Shown here: positions 34,979 through 44,150 of the stretch, piece after piece
How positions within the stretch are numbered: the stretch's first letter is position 1
Layout: each line of letters begins with the position of its first letter
From: JAFGDI01 sp963667715
GTDB taxonomy: Bacteria; Planctomycetota; Phycisphaerae; Sedimentisphaerales; SM23-30
DNA: 64,000 nt
Direction: 5' to 3'
Assembly: GCA_963667715.1 (NCBI GenBank)
Contig: OY763926.1
Span: 1,922,001-1,986,000, forward strand
The notes under the pieces: generated by a model
What the model saw: the letters and a program-made list of their open reading frames with translations, nothing else
Told to the model about the DNA's origin: nothing
The model's database searches: none
Translations under genes and position numbers: made by a program

Positions 34979-36001
34979 TTAGGGTGTTGTGAGCCATTGT
35001 TGGGCCATGGTGGTTAGGTCTTCGGTGTCGATCAGGTTAGTGGAGCCGGTGATGTTGAATGGGGAGTCGGTTGTTAGCCAGGAGTTTGCGATCGCGGCGA
35101 AGTCAAGCATGTTAACCTGGTTGTCAGGAACTATATCGGAGCTGAGCTGGGCAGGGTTCCAGCCGGCGAGTGAGCACCAGAGCCACCATGCTGCGTAGGC
35201 TTTCTGGTTGGCGTTTAGCGGCAGGCTATGGGCGGAGTAGCAATCGAACCAGTCATAGTCCTGAGTGTGTGAGTTTTGCCAGTCAGTGGCCCAGTTATGG
35301 CTGGTGCCGTTAAGGGTATAGTCGCAATTGTCGGTTACGAATTTATCGCCGTAGTAATTTGAGTCGGGGTCGTAGCATTCGATATCATAGAAGTCGTAAA
35401 GTATTTTGTCGTTATCGATGCAATATTGTCTGATCTGCTGGTTGCGAATATGGAGGTTGCCGTCGAAGCCAGATCCGTCGGAGTGGCCGGTCATATAGAC
35501 GAATTTGATATGGGGATAGGTGTTTTCGAGGTTGGTCATTGGCTCGAGATACTGTTCAAACAATTGTGCCTGGGAGTACCATGAAAGCTGTCCGCACCAC
35601 GACCAGATAATGACGTTAATTTCCGGATTGTCGTTGAGGTAGTTGATGGTGTTGTTATACCAGGTGGGCCAATACCCGACATCGCCACCGAGTACTGCAT
35701 CTCTGAGGTGAAGTGAGTTGTTTGAGCCGTCGGATGAGAATGCGAAGATATTGTGTGGTAAATCCAGACCTTTGCCGCCAGAGTTAGCGAAATCGACGAG
35801 TGATGACATGCCGGAGGTTAGCTGGCTGCCGTGCGATGTGTGGCCGTAGGCGATAATGAGCTTGCTTTTGGCTGCTTCGATAGCAAATTGGGGGAGTTTG
35901 GTGATATCAGTGGAATTATGGTCTATGATAATTGGTTGGGCAGATGCGTTAAGTTGGCATAAAAGAGTGAGTGTTAATAGTAAATAATAATGAATTTTCA
36001 T
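34979..36001 (-). CDS. Secreted protein of unknown catalytic type with dockerin-like C-terminus
   Basis: A 340-residue exported protein (signal MKIHYYLLLTLTLLCQLNASAQ). The mature part begins PIIIDHNSTDITKLPQFAIEAAK, with IIAYGHTSHGSQLTSGM, VIIWSWCGQLSW, FVYMTGHSDGSG and a late SHNWATDWQNSHTQDYDWFDC. The order suggests an SGNH/GDSL-like or related alpha/beta fold, but a catalytic set cannot be assigned with confidence. The last 55 residues contain two dockerin-like units ending in ANSWL and AQQWL (DNQVNMLDFAAIANSWL, LIDTEDLTTMAQQWL). It is convergent with rsmA and shares a terminator with it. Family members are secreted proteins in planctomycetes, as far as the C-terminal signature indicates. 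Confidence 0.6.
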   Translation of the reverse strand: MKIHYYLLLTLTLLCQLNASAQPIIIDHNSTDITKLPQFAIEAAKSKLIIAYGHTSHGSQLTSGMSSLVDFANSGGKGLDLPHNIFAFSSDGSNNSLHLRDAVLGGDVGYWPTWYNNTINYLNDNPEINVIIWSWCGQLSWYSQAQLFEQYLEPMTNLENTYPHIKFVYMTGHSDGSGFDGNLHIRNQQIRQYCIDNDKILYDFYDIECYDPDSNYYGDKFVTDNCDYTLNGTSHNWATDWQNSHTQDYDWFDCYSAHSLPLNANQKAYAAWWLWCSLAGWNPAQLSSDIVPDNQVNMLDFAAIANSWLTTDSPFNITGSTNLIDTEDLTTMAQQWLTTP

Positions 36002-36318
36002 GTTAATCCTTTCTAAATCGACCTAAATGTATAAGTTTTAGTTTATTGTAATTTTATGCGGTTAGGTAGCGATTAGGCAAGTGTTAATTTGGGGTGTTTG
36101 TGCTTTGGTTGGGTTAGAATGTTGATTTTTATTGCAATAGTGCAAAAAAGTGTGTTTTATCGTTAGGTAATTGCTATTATTTAATTGGTAAATATTATAA
36201 TTGTGCAATTAGAAGTTGTTGAAAGAGAGCGTTAGAGGCGATATAATAAGAAAAAGTCAATAATGCATGGTTATTGCATAAGGTATACTGGTTAATCGTG
36301 TGAAAGATTTGGAGATCA

Positions 36319-38790
36319 ATGTTGAAAGTAATAAAGTTGCTGATCGTTTTAACCGTCTTGGTAGCTGTGAATTCAGCACAAGCAGATGTAGTTTCGCTGG
36401 GCGATTATTCTTCGTTTAGTGGAGACAGTGTTTCGGGCTATGTATTTAAGGATATTAACGACAATAAGCTTCGGGTCTCGGCCAGCGGCGGCTATATCGT
36501 AAGGGTACAGGCTGCGAGGGCTGGTGAGGGATTTCTGGCTGACGACCATTATGAGATGGTAGCGAACCATGATATGGGTGGTGAGCTGGTAATGACTGAT
36601 CGTGGTGACAGAATAGCGATCAATAGTATCGAGCCGGGCGGAGTATCGCTGGTATTGAGTAAGAACCCTATGCGTCTGACATATTATAGTGCAGACAGGG
36701 GCAGAGCTTTGCTGGCAGACCGCGATGGCATATGCTGGGACGGTAACAGAATATATACCGATCTGCAAGTATCAAACGATCATTTCTTTGGTGTTGGTCA
36801 TCCTGAATACAGTCGTCAGGGTAAGCTGGATCTGACCGGAACAGAGGTAAAGCGAAATTATGAGAAGCAGGCCCCGCTGCTGGTACCGTTTTACTTTTCA
36901 CATAAGGGCTATGGTATATTTATGAACTCAACATTTGAGAACTGTTTCCGGTTTAATGTTGATGGTGAATATTCATTTGGGATAGATGGTAAAGGTTTTG
37001 GCGGTCAGATGGATTATTATTTCATTGTTGGCCCAAAGGTAGCAGATATACTGGATAGGTATAGTCAGCTGACGGGTCGTCCAAGATTGCCTCAGAAGTC
37101 TATGTTTGGTTTGCAGTTGTCGGATAAGGGATCGCCACGTGATTCTGATGAGCAGTGGTGGATGAAGACTATTAACGAGCATCGTGCTGCCGGTTATCCG
37201 ATAGATCATATAGTAAACGATAACCGTTGGCGTGCTGGTTCAGGTGCGTGGGCTGGTTCGCGTTTTGAATGGGCGATCGACGAGGGCAGATATCCAGATC
37301 CGGCTCGCTGGTGCAAGTGGGTGAAGGATAATGGTCTGACGATGACACTGGACTTGAACCGTAACAGCTGTGCGAATTCGTGGGGCTGGAAGGATGAATA
37401 TAATATACCAAATGCCGAATGTGTTAACTATGGTCATTCAACGCCGGATTATACATCTCAGGCGGTTCGTGACTGGAACTGGGAGCTGTTTTGGAATAAG
37501 ACATTTGACCCGGCCCTGGGCTATGGCGGCGATGCGTTGTGGATGGATGAGCCGGATGATATAGGCTGTATAGCAGATAGTACAATCATGGCGGACGGCC
37601 GGAGCTGGGCAGAGAATAAGAATAATTACTTTTTCCTGATCGCCAAGGCGGTAGTAGAGCAGGGTTGGGATAATGAGAATAAGAACGACCCTCCGGGAAT
37701 TGGCGATGCAAAGAGGCCGTTTGTCTGGGTTAGAGGTATGACAGCTGGTGGTCAGCGTTATGCTACACACTGGTCTGGTGATGTTAATGTGACCTTTGAA
37801 GCGATGGCGGAGCATGTACGTGCGATGCAGGCGTCAGGTCTGGCGGCGTTTCCGTATTATAACCATGATGCGGGCGGGTTCCATAATCCTGGGCCGGTAG
37901 ATGATCTGTACAGGCAGTGGTCGATGGCGTTTGGCAGCTTTTCTCCGATCTGGCGTCCGCATGGACCGGGCAAGTATGATCGCTGGCCATTGAAGCGTAA
38001 TGAAGAATGTCAGGCAGATGCGATGGTATATTCGCACCTGCGTTATGAGATGATGCCGTATATTTATACATTGGCGTGGCAGGCACATGATACGGCTATG
38101 CCGATGGCTCGTGCTATGGTGATTGATCATCAGAATGAGAAGGAAGCGTGGTCACGCGATATGCAGTATATGTGGGGGCCGTCTATATTGGTAGCTCCGA
38201 ACTGTACGCCTGGTAATGATGATGTTTCTGTTTGGCTGCCGGGCGGATGTGACTGGTATGATCTGTGGACCGGTAAGGTTTATAAGGGTGATCAGGTTAT
38301 CTCGTATTATGCGAAGACCGGTGTGCAGCCTATGTTCGTTAAGCAGGGTGCGATAATACCGAAGTCGCTGTATGCAACGAGTACGTTCTGGCTGCCTAAG
38401 GATACACTGGTGTTGGATGTGTATGCTGGTCAGGACGGTGAGTTTGAGCTGTACGAAGATGACGGCGTAACAGAATATTTCAGGAGTAAAGACGCATGTG
38501 CTATTACCGGGATAAAGTATGATGATAAGTCAGGTTCAGTGACAGTTAATGCGATAAAGGGCAGCTATGATGGAATAGCCCAGGAACGCAGATATCGTGT
38601 GAACTTCTACGGTGTAGAAGAAGCTAGTCAGGTAATCGTAAACGGCGAGAAGCTGGCAGGTTTTGGATCGATCGATGAAGTTATCGATAATGGTACCGGG
38701 TTTGTTTATCTGGCTGATAAGAAGCAGGTATTTGTTATGACAAAGCGGTATTCTGTGAAGGTGCCGGTTAGTGTAAATTTGGCAGACTAG
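36319..38790 (+). CDS. Secreted glycoside hydrolase family 31 enzyme (alpha-glucosidase type)
   Basis: An 823-residue protein with a signal peptide (MLKVIKLLIVLTVLVAVNSAQA) and a GGAG site before the ATG. The N-terminal beta domain (to about 240) precedes the (beta/alpha)8 barrel. GH31 landmarks are FGVGHPEYSRQG, a nucleophile region GDALWMDEPDD (probable nucleophile Asp410), and HWSGDVNVTFEAM with probable acid/base Asp488. These are followed by FPYYNHDAGGF, RYEMMPYIYTLAWQAHDTAMP and the C-terminal beta domains. Substrates of the family are alpha-linked glucosides or xylosides; which applies is not readable. The upstream 36002-36318 is AT-rich with a small inverted repeat (AATGCAT/ATTGCAT) and no gene. 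A strong terminator follows. Confidence 0.88.
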   Translation: MLKVIKLLIVLTVLVAVNSAQADVVSLGDYSSFSGDSVSGYVFKDINDNKLRVSASGGYIVRVQAARAGEGFLADDHYEMVANHDMGGELVMTDRGDRIAINSIEPGGVSLVLSKNPMRLTYYSADRGRALLADRDGICWDGNRIYTDLQVSNDHFFGVGHPEYSRQGKLDLTGTEVKRNYEKQAPLLVPFYFSHKGYGIFMNSTFENCFRFNVDGEYSFGIDGKGFGGQMDYYFIVGPKVADILDRYSQLTGRPRLPQKSMFGLQLSDKGSPRDSDEQWWMKTINEHRAAGYPIDHIVNDNRWRAGSGAWAGSRFEWAIDEGRYPDPARWCKWVKDNGLTMTLDLNRNSCANSWGWKDEYNIPNAECVNYGHSTPDYTSQAVRDWNWELFWNKTFDPALGYGGDALWMDEPDDIGCIADSTIMADGRSWAENKNNYFFLIAKAVVEQGWDNENKNDPPGIGDAKRPFVWVRGMTAGGQRYATHWSGDVNVTFEAMAEHVRAMQASGLAAFPYYNHDAGGFHNPGPVDDLYRQWSMAFGSFSPIWRPHGPGKYDRWPLKRNEECQADAMVYSHLRYEMMPYIYTLAWQAHDTAMPMARAMVIDHQNEKEAWSRDMQYMWGPSILVAPNCTPGNDDVSVWLPGGCDWYDLWTGKVYKGDQVISYYAKTGVQPMFVKQGAIIPKSLYATSTFWLPKDTLVLDVYAGQDGEFELYEDDGVTEYFRSKDACAITGIKYDDKSGSVTVNAIKGSYDGIAQERRYRVNFYGVEEASQVIVNGEKLAGFGSIDEVIDNGTGFVYLADKKQVFVMTKRYSVKVPVSVNLAD

Positions 38791-38854
38791 GAAGTTGTAA
38801 GTCGTAAGAAATAAGCTGAGGTTTCCGCCGTGGGCGGAGGCTGGTTTAAAATAT

Positions 38855-38896
38855 AAAAGCTCAACAGTTGTTAATGGCTGTTGAGCTTTTTTTGTT
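38855..38896 (+). terminator. Terminator between the GH31 gene and lemA
   Basis: AAAAGCTCAACAG (38855-38867) pairs perfectly with CTGTTGAGCTTTT (38878-38890), then TTTTG. It can also serve lemA, which converges on it. Confidence 0.88.
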
Positions 38897-38913
38897 TATT
38901 GAAATTGTTTGGA

Positions 38914-39462
38914 TTAGCTGAAGAGATTTTTAACGTTTGGGGTGGCTCTTTCTGATTCAGCTATTTCGAACATTTTGCGTTGTTTGTAGTTTATCATGTT
39001 TGCTACTATGTTGCTAGGGAACATTTCGATAGCGTTATTGTAGTCCATAACAGCGGCGTTATAGGCACGGCGAGATGCGGAGAGTTGTTCTTCGATCTCG
39101 TTAAGTGAGCCTTGAAGCTGTAGGAAGTTGGTGCTGGCCTTCAGGTCGGGGTATTTTTCGACTGATACCATGATGTTTCCGACCATGTTATCGAGCTCAA
39201 CCATCTGGTCATTGGTAAGGCCGCCGCTAAGTGCTTTTGCTCTCATTTCGGTTACTTTTGTCAGCGTTTCGTTTTCGTGGGTCATGTACTGTTTGACGGT
39301 AGCGACCAGGTTTGGAATAAGGTCGAAACGTTTTTTGAGCATGACGTCGATACTGGAAAAGGCATTTTCGACCATGTTCTTTTTACCGACCAGTCCGTTG
39401 TAAATAGCGACAAAAACGATTATTGCGAAAGCGATAATACCCAAAATTATCCATAAAGCCAT
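38914..39462 (-). CDS. lemA: LemA family protein
   Basis: The ATG at 39462 (MALWIILGIIAFAIIVFVAIYNG) is preferred, nine bases after GGAG; five more codons lie upstream in frame. The 182-residue protein has one N-terminal membrane helix. A long helical coiled-coil domain follows with family landmarks NMVENAFSSIDVMLKKRFDLIPNLV, LSASRRAYNAAVMDYNNAIEMFPSNIVA and the C-terminal FEIAESERATPNVKNLF. LemA proteins are membrane-anchored with the domain probably outside; their function is not settled. No TPM-domain or peptidase partner gene is adjacent, although such neighbours are common. Confidence 0.93.
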   Translation of the reverse strand: MALWIILGIIAFAIIVFVAIYNGLVGKKNMVENAFSSIDVMLKKRFDLIPNLVATVKQYMTHENETLTKVTEMRAKALSGGLTNDQMVELDNMVGNIMVSVEKYPDLKASTNFLQLQGSLNEIEEQLSASRRAYNAAVMDYNNAIEMFPSNIVANMINYKQRKMFEIAESERATPNVKNLFS

Positions 39463-39604
39463 TATAAAAATCTCCATAAAAGTCTGTAAACAGTAATAAC
39501 TATAGGGTTAACTATAGCGTTATACAGTTTATGTGTCAATAAGTTACAGGGAATATAGTAAAAGGATAGGCCAGGGGCGAATGGGTGGGTTCGTCCCTGG
39601 GTGG

Positions 39605-39803
39605 TGGTTTTATGTTTTGTGTGGCATTTATTCTATAAATCTAGTGACATTTCGCAATGTAATACCAGGAATCAACAAGTCCCGATGTGCGGGCCTGTTG
39701 CCCAAAAGATAATTTCAGATTATTATGTAACTTATATACCAGATTATTTGAGATGGTTGGCTAAGCCATATCAAGAATCACAAGCGAGGACGCTTGTGCT
39801 ACT
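39605..39803. repeat. Two tandem R7 units next to a stop codon
   Basis: One unit (about 39615-39710, with TTTCGCAATGTAATACCAGG and CAAGTCCCGATG) is followed by a second (about 39711-39803, TTATGTAACTTATATACCAG to GCTTGTGCTACTTA). The final TTA is the minus-strand TAA of the neighbouring gene. It is related to units at 15410, 24080 and 55790. Confidence 0.7.
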
Positions 39804-42800
39804 TAGTTGAGCCAGTTGGTGGCGAATGGTGTTAGGTCAAGCAGGTTCACATTATTGTCGCTGTTTTGGTCAGAGCCTAGCGATTGGTGGAACGAGGTAT
39901 CGTCGGTGAGCCAGAACTGGGCGAAGATGGCGAGGTCGTCGATATTTATTGTGTCGTCGGTTGAAATATCGCAGTATTTGAAGTCTTCCCAGTTGAAGTA
40001 TATGCCGTCGACCCAAAGTTTGAAGCCACTGTCCCAGGTATCGGCGTGAATTTCGATGTATTTGATAGCTGCCATATTGGGCGAACCAAATTCAGATCTA
40101 TTCCAGCCGTCGTCGGTGAATTCCGGGTTGAGTTCGATAGTTGCCAGAGCCCACTGGTAGTTGGTCTGGTTCAGGAAGTCTGCTTCGCTGCCATATTGAT
40201 ACCAGCGATATTGGAAATAGCTGCCCTGATCGTCGTATAGTCTGATCCAAGGGCTGTTATTCTGGAAGCCGTAAGGTGTGTCATTTTCGGGGTGGAACCA
40301 GATATTTAGTTCGCTGGCGGTAGTGAGGTCCCAGTTGGCATTATAAGTTTCAGGGTATCGGATATAGGTGTCAGCACCGCCGTCAGTTGTGAACTTGATG
40401 GAGCTGTTACCGGTTATGTAGTTTTCGGTGTCGAGCGAAACAGAGCTGGTAGCGTCCTGTGCCCATGCTGTCCAGTCGATGTAGTTGTTTTCGGCGAGGT
40501 CTCGCGGCATAATATGCAGTTTGGGGCCGCCGATAGATAGCTCTCGCTGGAAAACGGCATTGGTGGTATTACCTTGCCAGTATGCTACATTGGTTTCGGT
40601 AATATCGAGCCAGCAGAAATCTATTTCGTCATTATATTCGACTTCGAAGAGCAGCAGGCCGTTAGTACCGACAACGTGAACATATCCAAACGGGTTATCG
40701 TGAAGCACTTCTCCGGTCGGAGATGGCGGTACAAGTGCCGGGTCGACATAGCTGTTAGGCAGTGTGAAAAGACCGTTAGTGTCTGTTGTGCCCTGAGCTT
40801 TAACCTGATCGGTTATGACTTTGCCTTGAGATTGCGTTTCGCACATCTGGTACATTTTGACAGATGCGTTGGCGATATGGTTACCGTCACGGCCGATAAG
40901 GTGCAGCTGAATCTGTTGTGGTATATTGTAAAGATATTGGCCGTACATGCCGTGAGCGACGTTAAGCCATGAATCCATAGCAAGAGCATGGAAGGTGTTC
41001 AGGAATGGACTACAGCCGTTCATAAGGTCAGGGTGAGCGGAATAGCTTTGGGAGTTGACCAGGTTGGCCGAGCTATCGAGATTGAGCTGGTATATATCGA
41101 TCATACCGAGCTGATGGCCCATTTCGTGTAGGAGGCCATAGTCGATATCATCATCGTTATGATAATATCCTGAGGTCCGCGGGTCGGAGTCGGTCGCCCA
41201 GTGATAGCGGAACGGGAACGACGCGAAGTTTATCGCGGCAGGTGATGTTGGATCTGGTTCTAGGTCGTCGAGTACCTGTAGAATATCATAACGTACACGT
41301 TTAGCAGTTCCGGCCATAGCGAGCAGCTCATTGAACCGAGCCATATTTAGATTGAGCCAGTCGATAATATCGTTAGTGGTGCTGCCGGTGTGGTCAGGTG
41401 ACCATATATCTCTGAAGTTTTCGATGAAAGACTGGTCGATGTATGTGAGGAACCCGACGGCATTGGTATCGATATTGAGCGAGTTGTTCTCTGGACGGCT
41501 ATCGATGATATCGATGGCGAATTGGAGGTCGTGCGATAGCGAGTCCCAGTTGAGCTGGAAGGTCTGCTGGAAAGTTTCGCCGGGGTTGAGAGTAATGTTT
41601 ATAGATTGTGAGTCTACGGAAACGGTATCAAGCGTCCAGGTGGCGGTAACGGTGCTGTTTATGGTGTTAGATCCGCGATTTCGGCAGGTTGCGGTATAGA
41701 TTACAGATTCGCCGGGTTCAGGTAAGTGTTTGGTATTTTCGTCCTGATCGCTGCATAGGCTGGTACAGGCCGAGAGCCAGTAAGGGCCATAGCCGGTATC
41801 GGATTCTGTGACGAGGGTAGAGGTATAGTTCGTGCAATAGCGAGGATAGAACGGGGTTCTGCTGATAGATACTACTTGCAGGTCGGTTTCATCGAAAGGA
41901 ATACGAGGGCCGATCGAGCTGATATTAGTTTCACCGGTTAAGGCGGCAGAGATCGAGGATATGGCATAGTAATATGCAGTTTCATTTATAGCAGTGGTGT
42001 CGGTCCAGCTGTTTTGATTGATGTCGGATAGCTGGGCGATAGGTGTCAGGGCTTCGACGGTATCAAAAGGAGCTTCAGAGCGGAAGACGGCGTAATGGTC
42101 GAATATGCCGGAGTTGTCATCGATCGGATTCCATTTTAGAGTAATTTGCGAATTGCCCGCGAAGGCTCTCTGATTGGCGGGAGCTGGTAGGGTCGGCTGG
42201 GCATTTTCTGATAGATCGAAAGCGGCGAACATATTCTGTACAGAGAAATCAGGGGTATCGCCTGAGCCGTTGGATGTAGACCAGGTAGTACATAAGGGCA
42301 GGTACATTGTCTGGTCGCTACTGATAGTAGCAGAGGCTCGTGCGAAGTATCCTTCGGAGTTGGCCGAGACATCGAAGGTGTCGAGCAGAGTAGGTGTGTT
42401 TTGGCCGTCGTCTCGAATAGCGAAGTAAGTACCGTTTTCGTTATTACCGATAACGATAATATTATCGAGGGTAATGATCGGGCAGCTGTAATAGTTTTCC
42501 CAGCCTTTACTCTGGGTATCGAACGCCCATTTGGTAGAGCCGTCGATGGTGTTTATGGCGTATAGTTTACCAGAGCCATCCTGTGCTACGGTCTGGAAGT
42601 AGTAAGTCGCGCCATCATGGCTGAGACAACCACAGTCGATAGCGTGCTGGGGTGAGTATGTACCATCTTCAGTGTCGGAAACCATGATGGCTTCGTATTC
42701 CCAAATTGGATCGCCGAAGATGTCAACAGCGACGACGAAAATGTCATTCCAACCGCAGGCAATATATGAGTTTCCATTTAGCGGGTCGATGGAGGGGGTA

Positions 42801-43594
42801 GCGTCGGTGCTGTCGGGCATAGAAACAGCCCATATCTCAGTACCAAATTCGTCGGTAGCGGATAGATCGCCGTCACGGCCGGCAGCGATAACGATGGTGC
42901 CGAAGAACGGGTCTTCCCAAACAGAGGGTTCAGAGTATATCATACCGAGCGGCCTGGCACCCTGCCATACCTGATATATGTCAACACCAATATCGATAGC
43001 TCCGTATGGTTTATCGTACCAGCCATGAGCGTAAATAGTGCCACTGGAAGGGCAATAGACAGGCGAGCCATATTGGAAGTTTGCGGGGTTAGTATCGAGC
43101 TGATTACCCCAGAAATTAGCCGGGCTGTCGGAAGTATAAAAGCCCATAAGAGCGGCCCCGGAGCTGGTGTAGTCGTTGACGACGTATACGGTGGAGCCGT
43201 CGAAAGAGAAAGCGGGGGTGATTTCTCCGATGGTTTCTCCGCCGTCGGGGTTACCGGCCCAGAAAACTTCGCCCGTGTGTCGGTCCATGCCTTGTATGCC
43301 TTTGGGCCAATGGTAGCCGGCGACGACAATATCAGAGCCGTCAGGGCCGGCGGTATCGAAGAAGCTCATACTGCCAGCGCCGATACGTCCATCGTTTGGT
43401 GACCCTGGGGTTGGAGTCTGCCATAGGAATGCGTCGAAGAAGGAGCTGCCTTGTCGTTGGAGCGGTATCGTTACGTTGGCTCGTCCGGTATGGAACTGGT
43501 CCTTTTGTTTCATGTGCCAGTTGTCGGCGTATAGAGCAGGTGCAGTGATGATGGCGAAAACTATAGTAATAGTAAAAGTATGAAGCGATTTCAT
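39803..43594 (-). CDS. Secreted modular protein: beta-propeller, CARDB-like and metzincin-like zinc motif, dockerin-like tail
   Basis: A 1263-residue exported protein (signal peptide MKSLHTFTITIVFAIITAPALYA). Residues 25-470 look like a PQQ-type beta-propeller (GEVFWAGNPDGGETIGE, GKLYAINTIDGSTKWAFDT). Residues 480-575 resemble a fibronectin type III domain. Residues 590-720 carry two CARDB-like adhesion segments. At 823-833 stands HEMGHQLGMID, an HExxHxxGxxD motif as in metzincin-type zinc peptidases of the snapalysin kind (His823, Glu824, His827, Asp833). A carbohydrate-binding-like segment follows (about 1060-1205). The last 55 residues hold two dockerin-like units (DDTINIDDLAIFAQFWL, DNNVNLLDLTPFATNWL). 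It is probably a cell-surface or secreted protease or binding protein. The stop codon coincides with the end of an R7 repeat. Confidence 0.7.
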   Translation of the reverse strand: MKSLHTFTITIVFAIITAPALYADNWHMKQKDQFHTGRANVTIPLQRQGSSFFDAFLWQTPTPGSPNDGRIGAGSMSFFDTAGPDGSDIVVAGYHWPKGIQGMDRHTGEVFWAGNPDGGETIGEITPAFSFDGSTVYVVNDYTSSGAALMGFYTSDSPANFWGNQLDTNPANFQYGSPVYCPSSGTIYAHGWYDKPYGAIDIGVDIYQVWQGARPLGMIYSEPSVWEDPFFGTIVIAAGRDGDLSATDEFGTEIWAVSMPDSTDATPSIDPLNGNSYIACGWNDIFVVAVDIFGDPIWEYEAIMVSDTEDGTYSPQHAIDCGCLSHDGATYYFQTVAQDGSGKLYAINTIDGSTKWAFDTQSKGWENYYSCPIITLDNIIVIGNNENGTYFAIRDDGQNTPTLLDTFDVSANSEGYFARASATISSDQTMYLPLCTTWSTSNGSGDTPDFSVQNMFAAFDLSENAQPTLPAPANQRAFAGNSQITLKWNPIDDNSGIFDHYAVFRSEAPFDTVEALTPIAQLSDINQNSWTDTTAINETAYYYAISSISAALTGETNISSIGPRIPFDETDLQVVSISRTPFYPRYCTNYTSTLVTESDTGYGPYWLSACTSLCSDQDENTKHLPEPGESVIYTATCRNRGSNTINSTVTATWTLDTVSVDSQSINITLNPGETFQQTFQLNWDSLSHDLQFAIDIIDSRPENNSLNIDTNAVGFLTYIDQSFIENFRDIWSPDHTGSTTNDIIDWLNLNMARFNELLAMAGTAKRVRYDILQVLDDLEPDPTSPAAINFASFPFRYHWATDSDPRTSGYYHNDDDIDYGLLHEMGHQLGMIDIYQLNLDSSANLVNSQSYSAHPDLMNGCSPFLNTFHALAMDSWLNVAHGMYGQYLYNIPQQIQLHLIGRDGNHIANASVKMYQMCETQSQGKVITDQVKAQGTTDTNGLFTLPNSYVDPALVPPSPTGEVLHDNPFGYVHVVGTNGLLLFEVEYNDEIDFCWLDITETNVAYWQGNTTNAVFQRELSIGGPKLHIMPRDLAENNYIDWTAWAQDATSSVSLDTENYITGNSSIKFTTDGGADTYIRYPETYNANWDLTTASELNIWFHPENDTPYGFQNNSPWIRLYDDQGSYFQYRWYQYGSEADFLNQTNYQWALATIELNPEFTDDGWNRSEFGSPNMAAIKYIEIHADTWDSGFKLWVDGIYFNWEDFKYCDISTDDTINIDDLAIFAQFWLTDDTSFHQSLGSDQNSDNNVNLLDLTPFATNWLN

Positions 43595-43654
43595 TTTTTT
43601 CCTGTCAATTACCTTTGCGAATTAAAAATAGTAAAATCAGCGATTGTAAATATA

Positions 43655-43725
43655 GGTAACCTAATAATTGCTATCGTGGCGAAAACAAGACCGTTTGTAG
43701 CCCGGAATGAATTTTAGAGGTTACA
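43655..43725. mobile_element. Short MITE-like element related to the one at 18.3 kb
   Basis: It is bounded by GTAACCT (43656-43662) and AGGTTAC (43718-43724). Its right arm AACAAGACCGTTTGTAGCCC with GGAATGAATTTTAGAGG matches the reverse complement of the 18.3 kb element's left arm, and its left arm ATTGCTATCGTGGCGAAAAC matches that element's other end. It looks like an internal deletion derivative. Confidence 0.6.
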
Positions 43726-44036
43726 TATTGTATAGATAGTGATATTGGCAGGTCGTGTTGTAGACTATTCCAGTCTTCGACATGACCCGACCGGAAATAA
43801 ACACATTCAAATATTTTATAGCTGAAAGGGCAGTTAAGTCAAGCAGTAAAATTGGATAAATAGGGTAAAATGTATGGATTGTAATGATATTGGTGTAGTC
43901 ATTGGGTAGGTCCAGAGGAGATGTGTAAAAAAGGCATGAATAATTATAGTTGGGTGTGGATTTGTTTTGACATTATTATTTAAAAGTAGTAGTTTAGAGA
44001 GTTGTTTTAGGTATTGGTTCACGATCACGGTGAAGT

Positions 44037-44066
44037 ACTCGAACTGACAGAAGGTCAGCTTGAGAG
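44037..44066. repeat. Palindromic repeat of the CTGACC/GGTCAG family
   Basis: TCGAACTGACAGAAGGTCAG with a CTTGAGAGGG end is a copy of the palindromes at 33062 and 56838. The surrounding 43726-44150 holds no gene that I can support. Confidence 0.5.
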
Positions 44067-44150
44067 GGTATAGTAATAATTGCAGCCGACTATGGTTGCA
44101 AAATTTTATTTCGATAGCGTGATCGGATATGGGCGAATCTGGGAGAAAAG

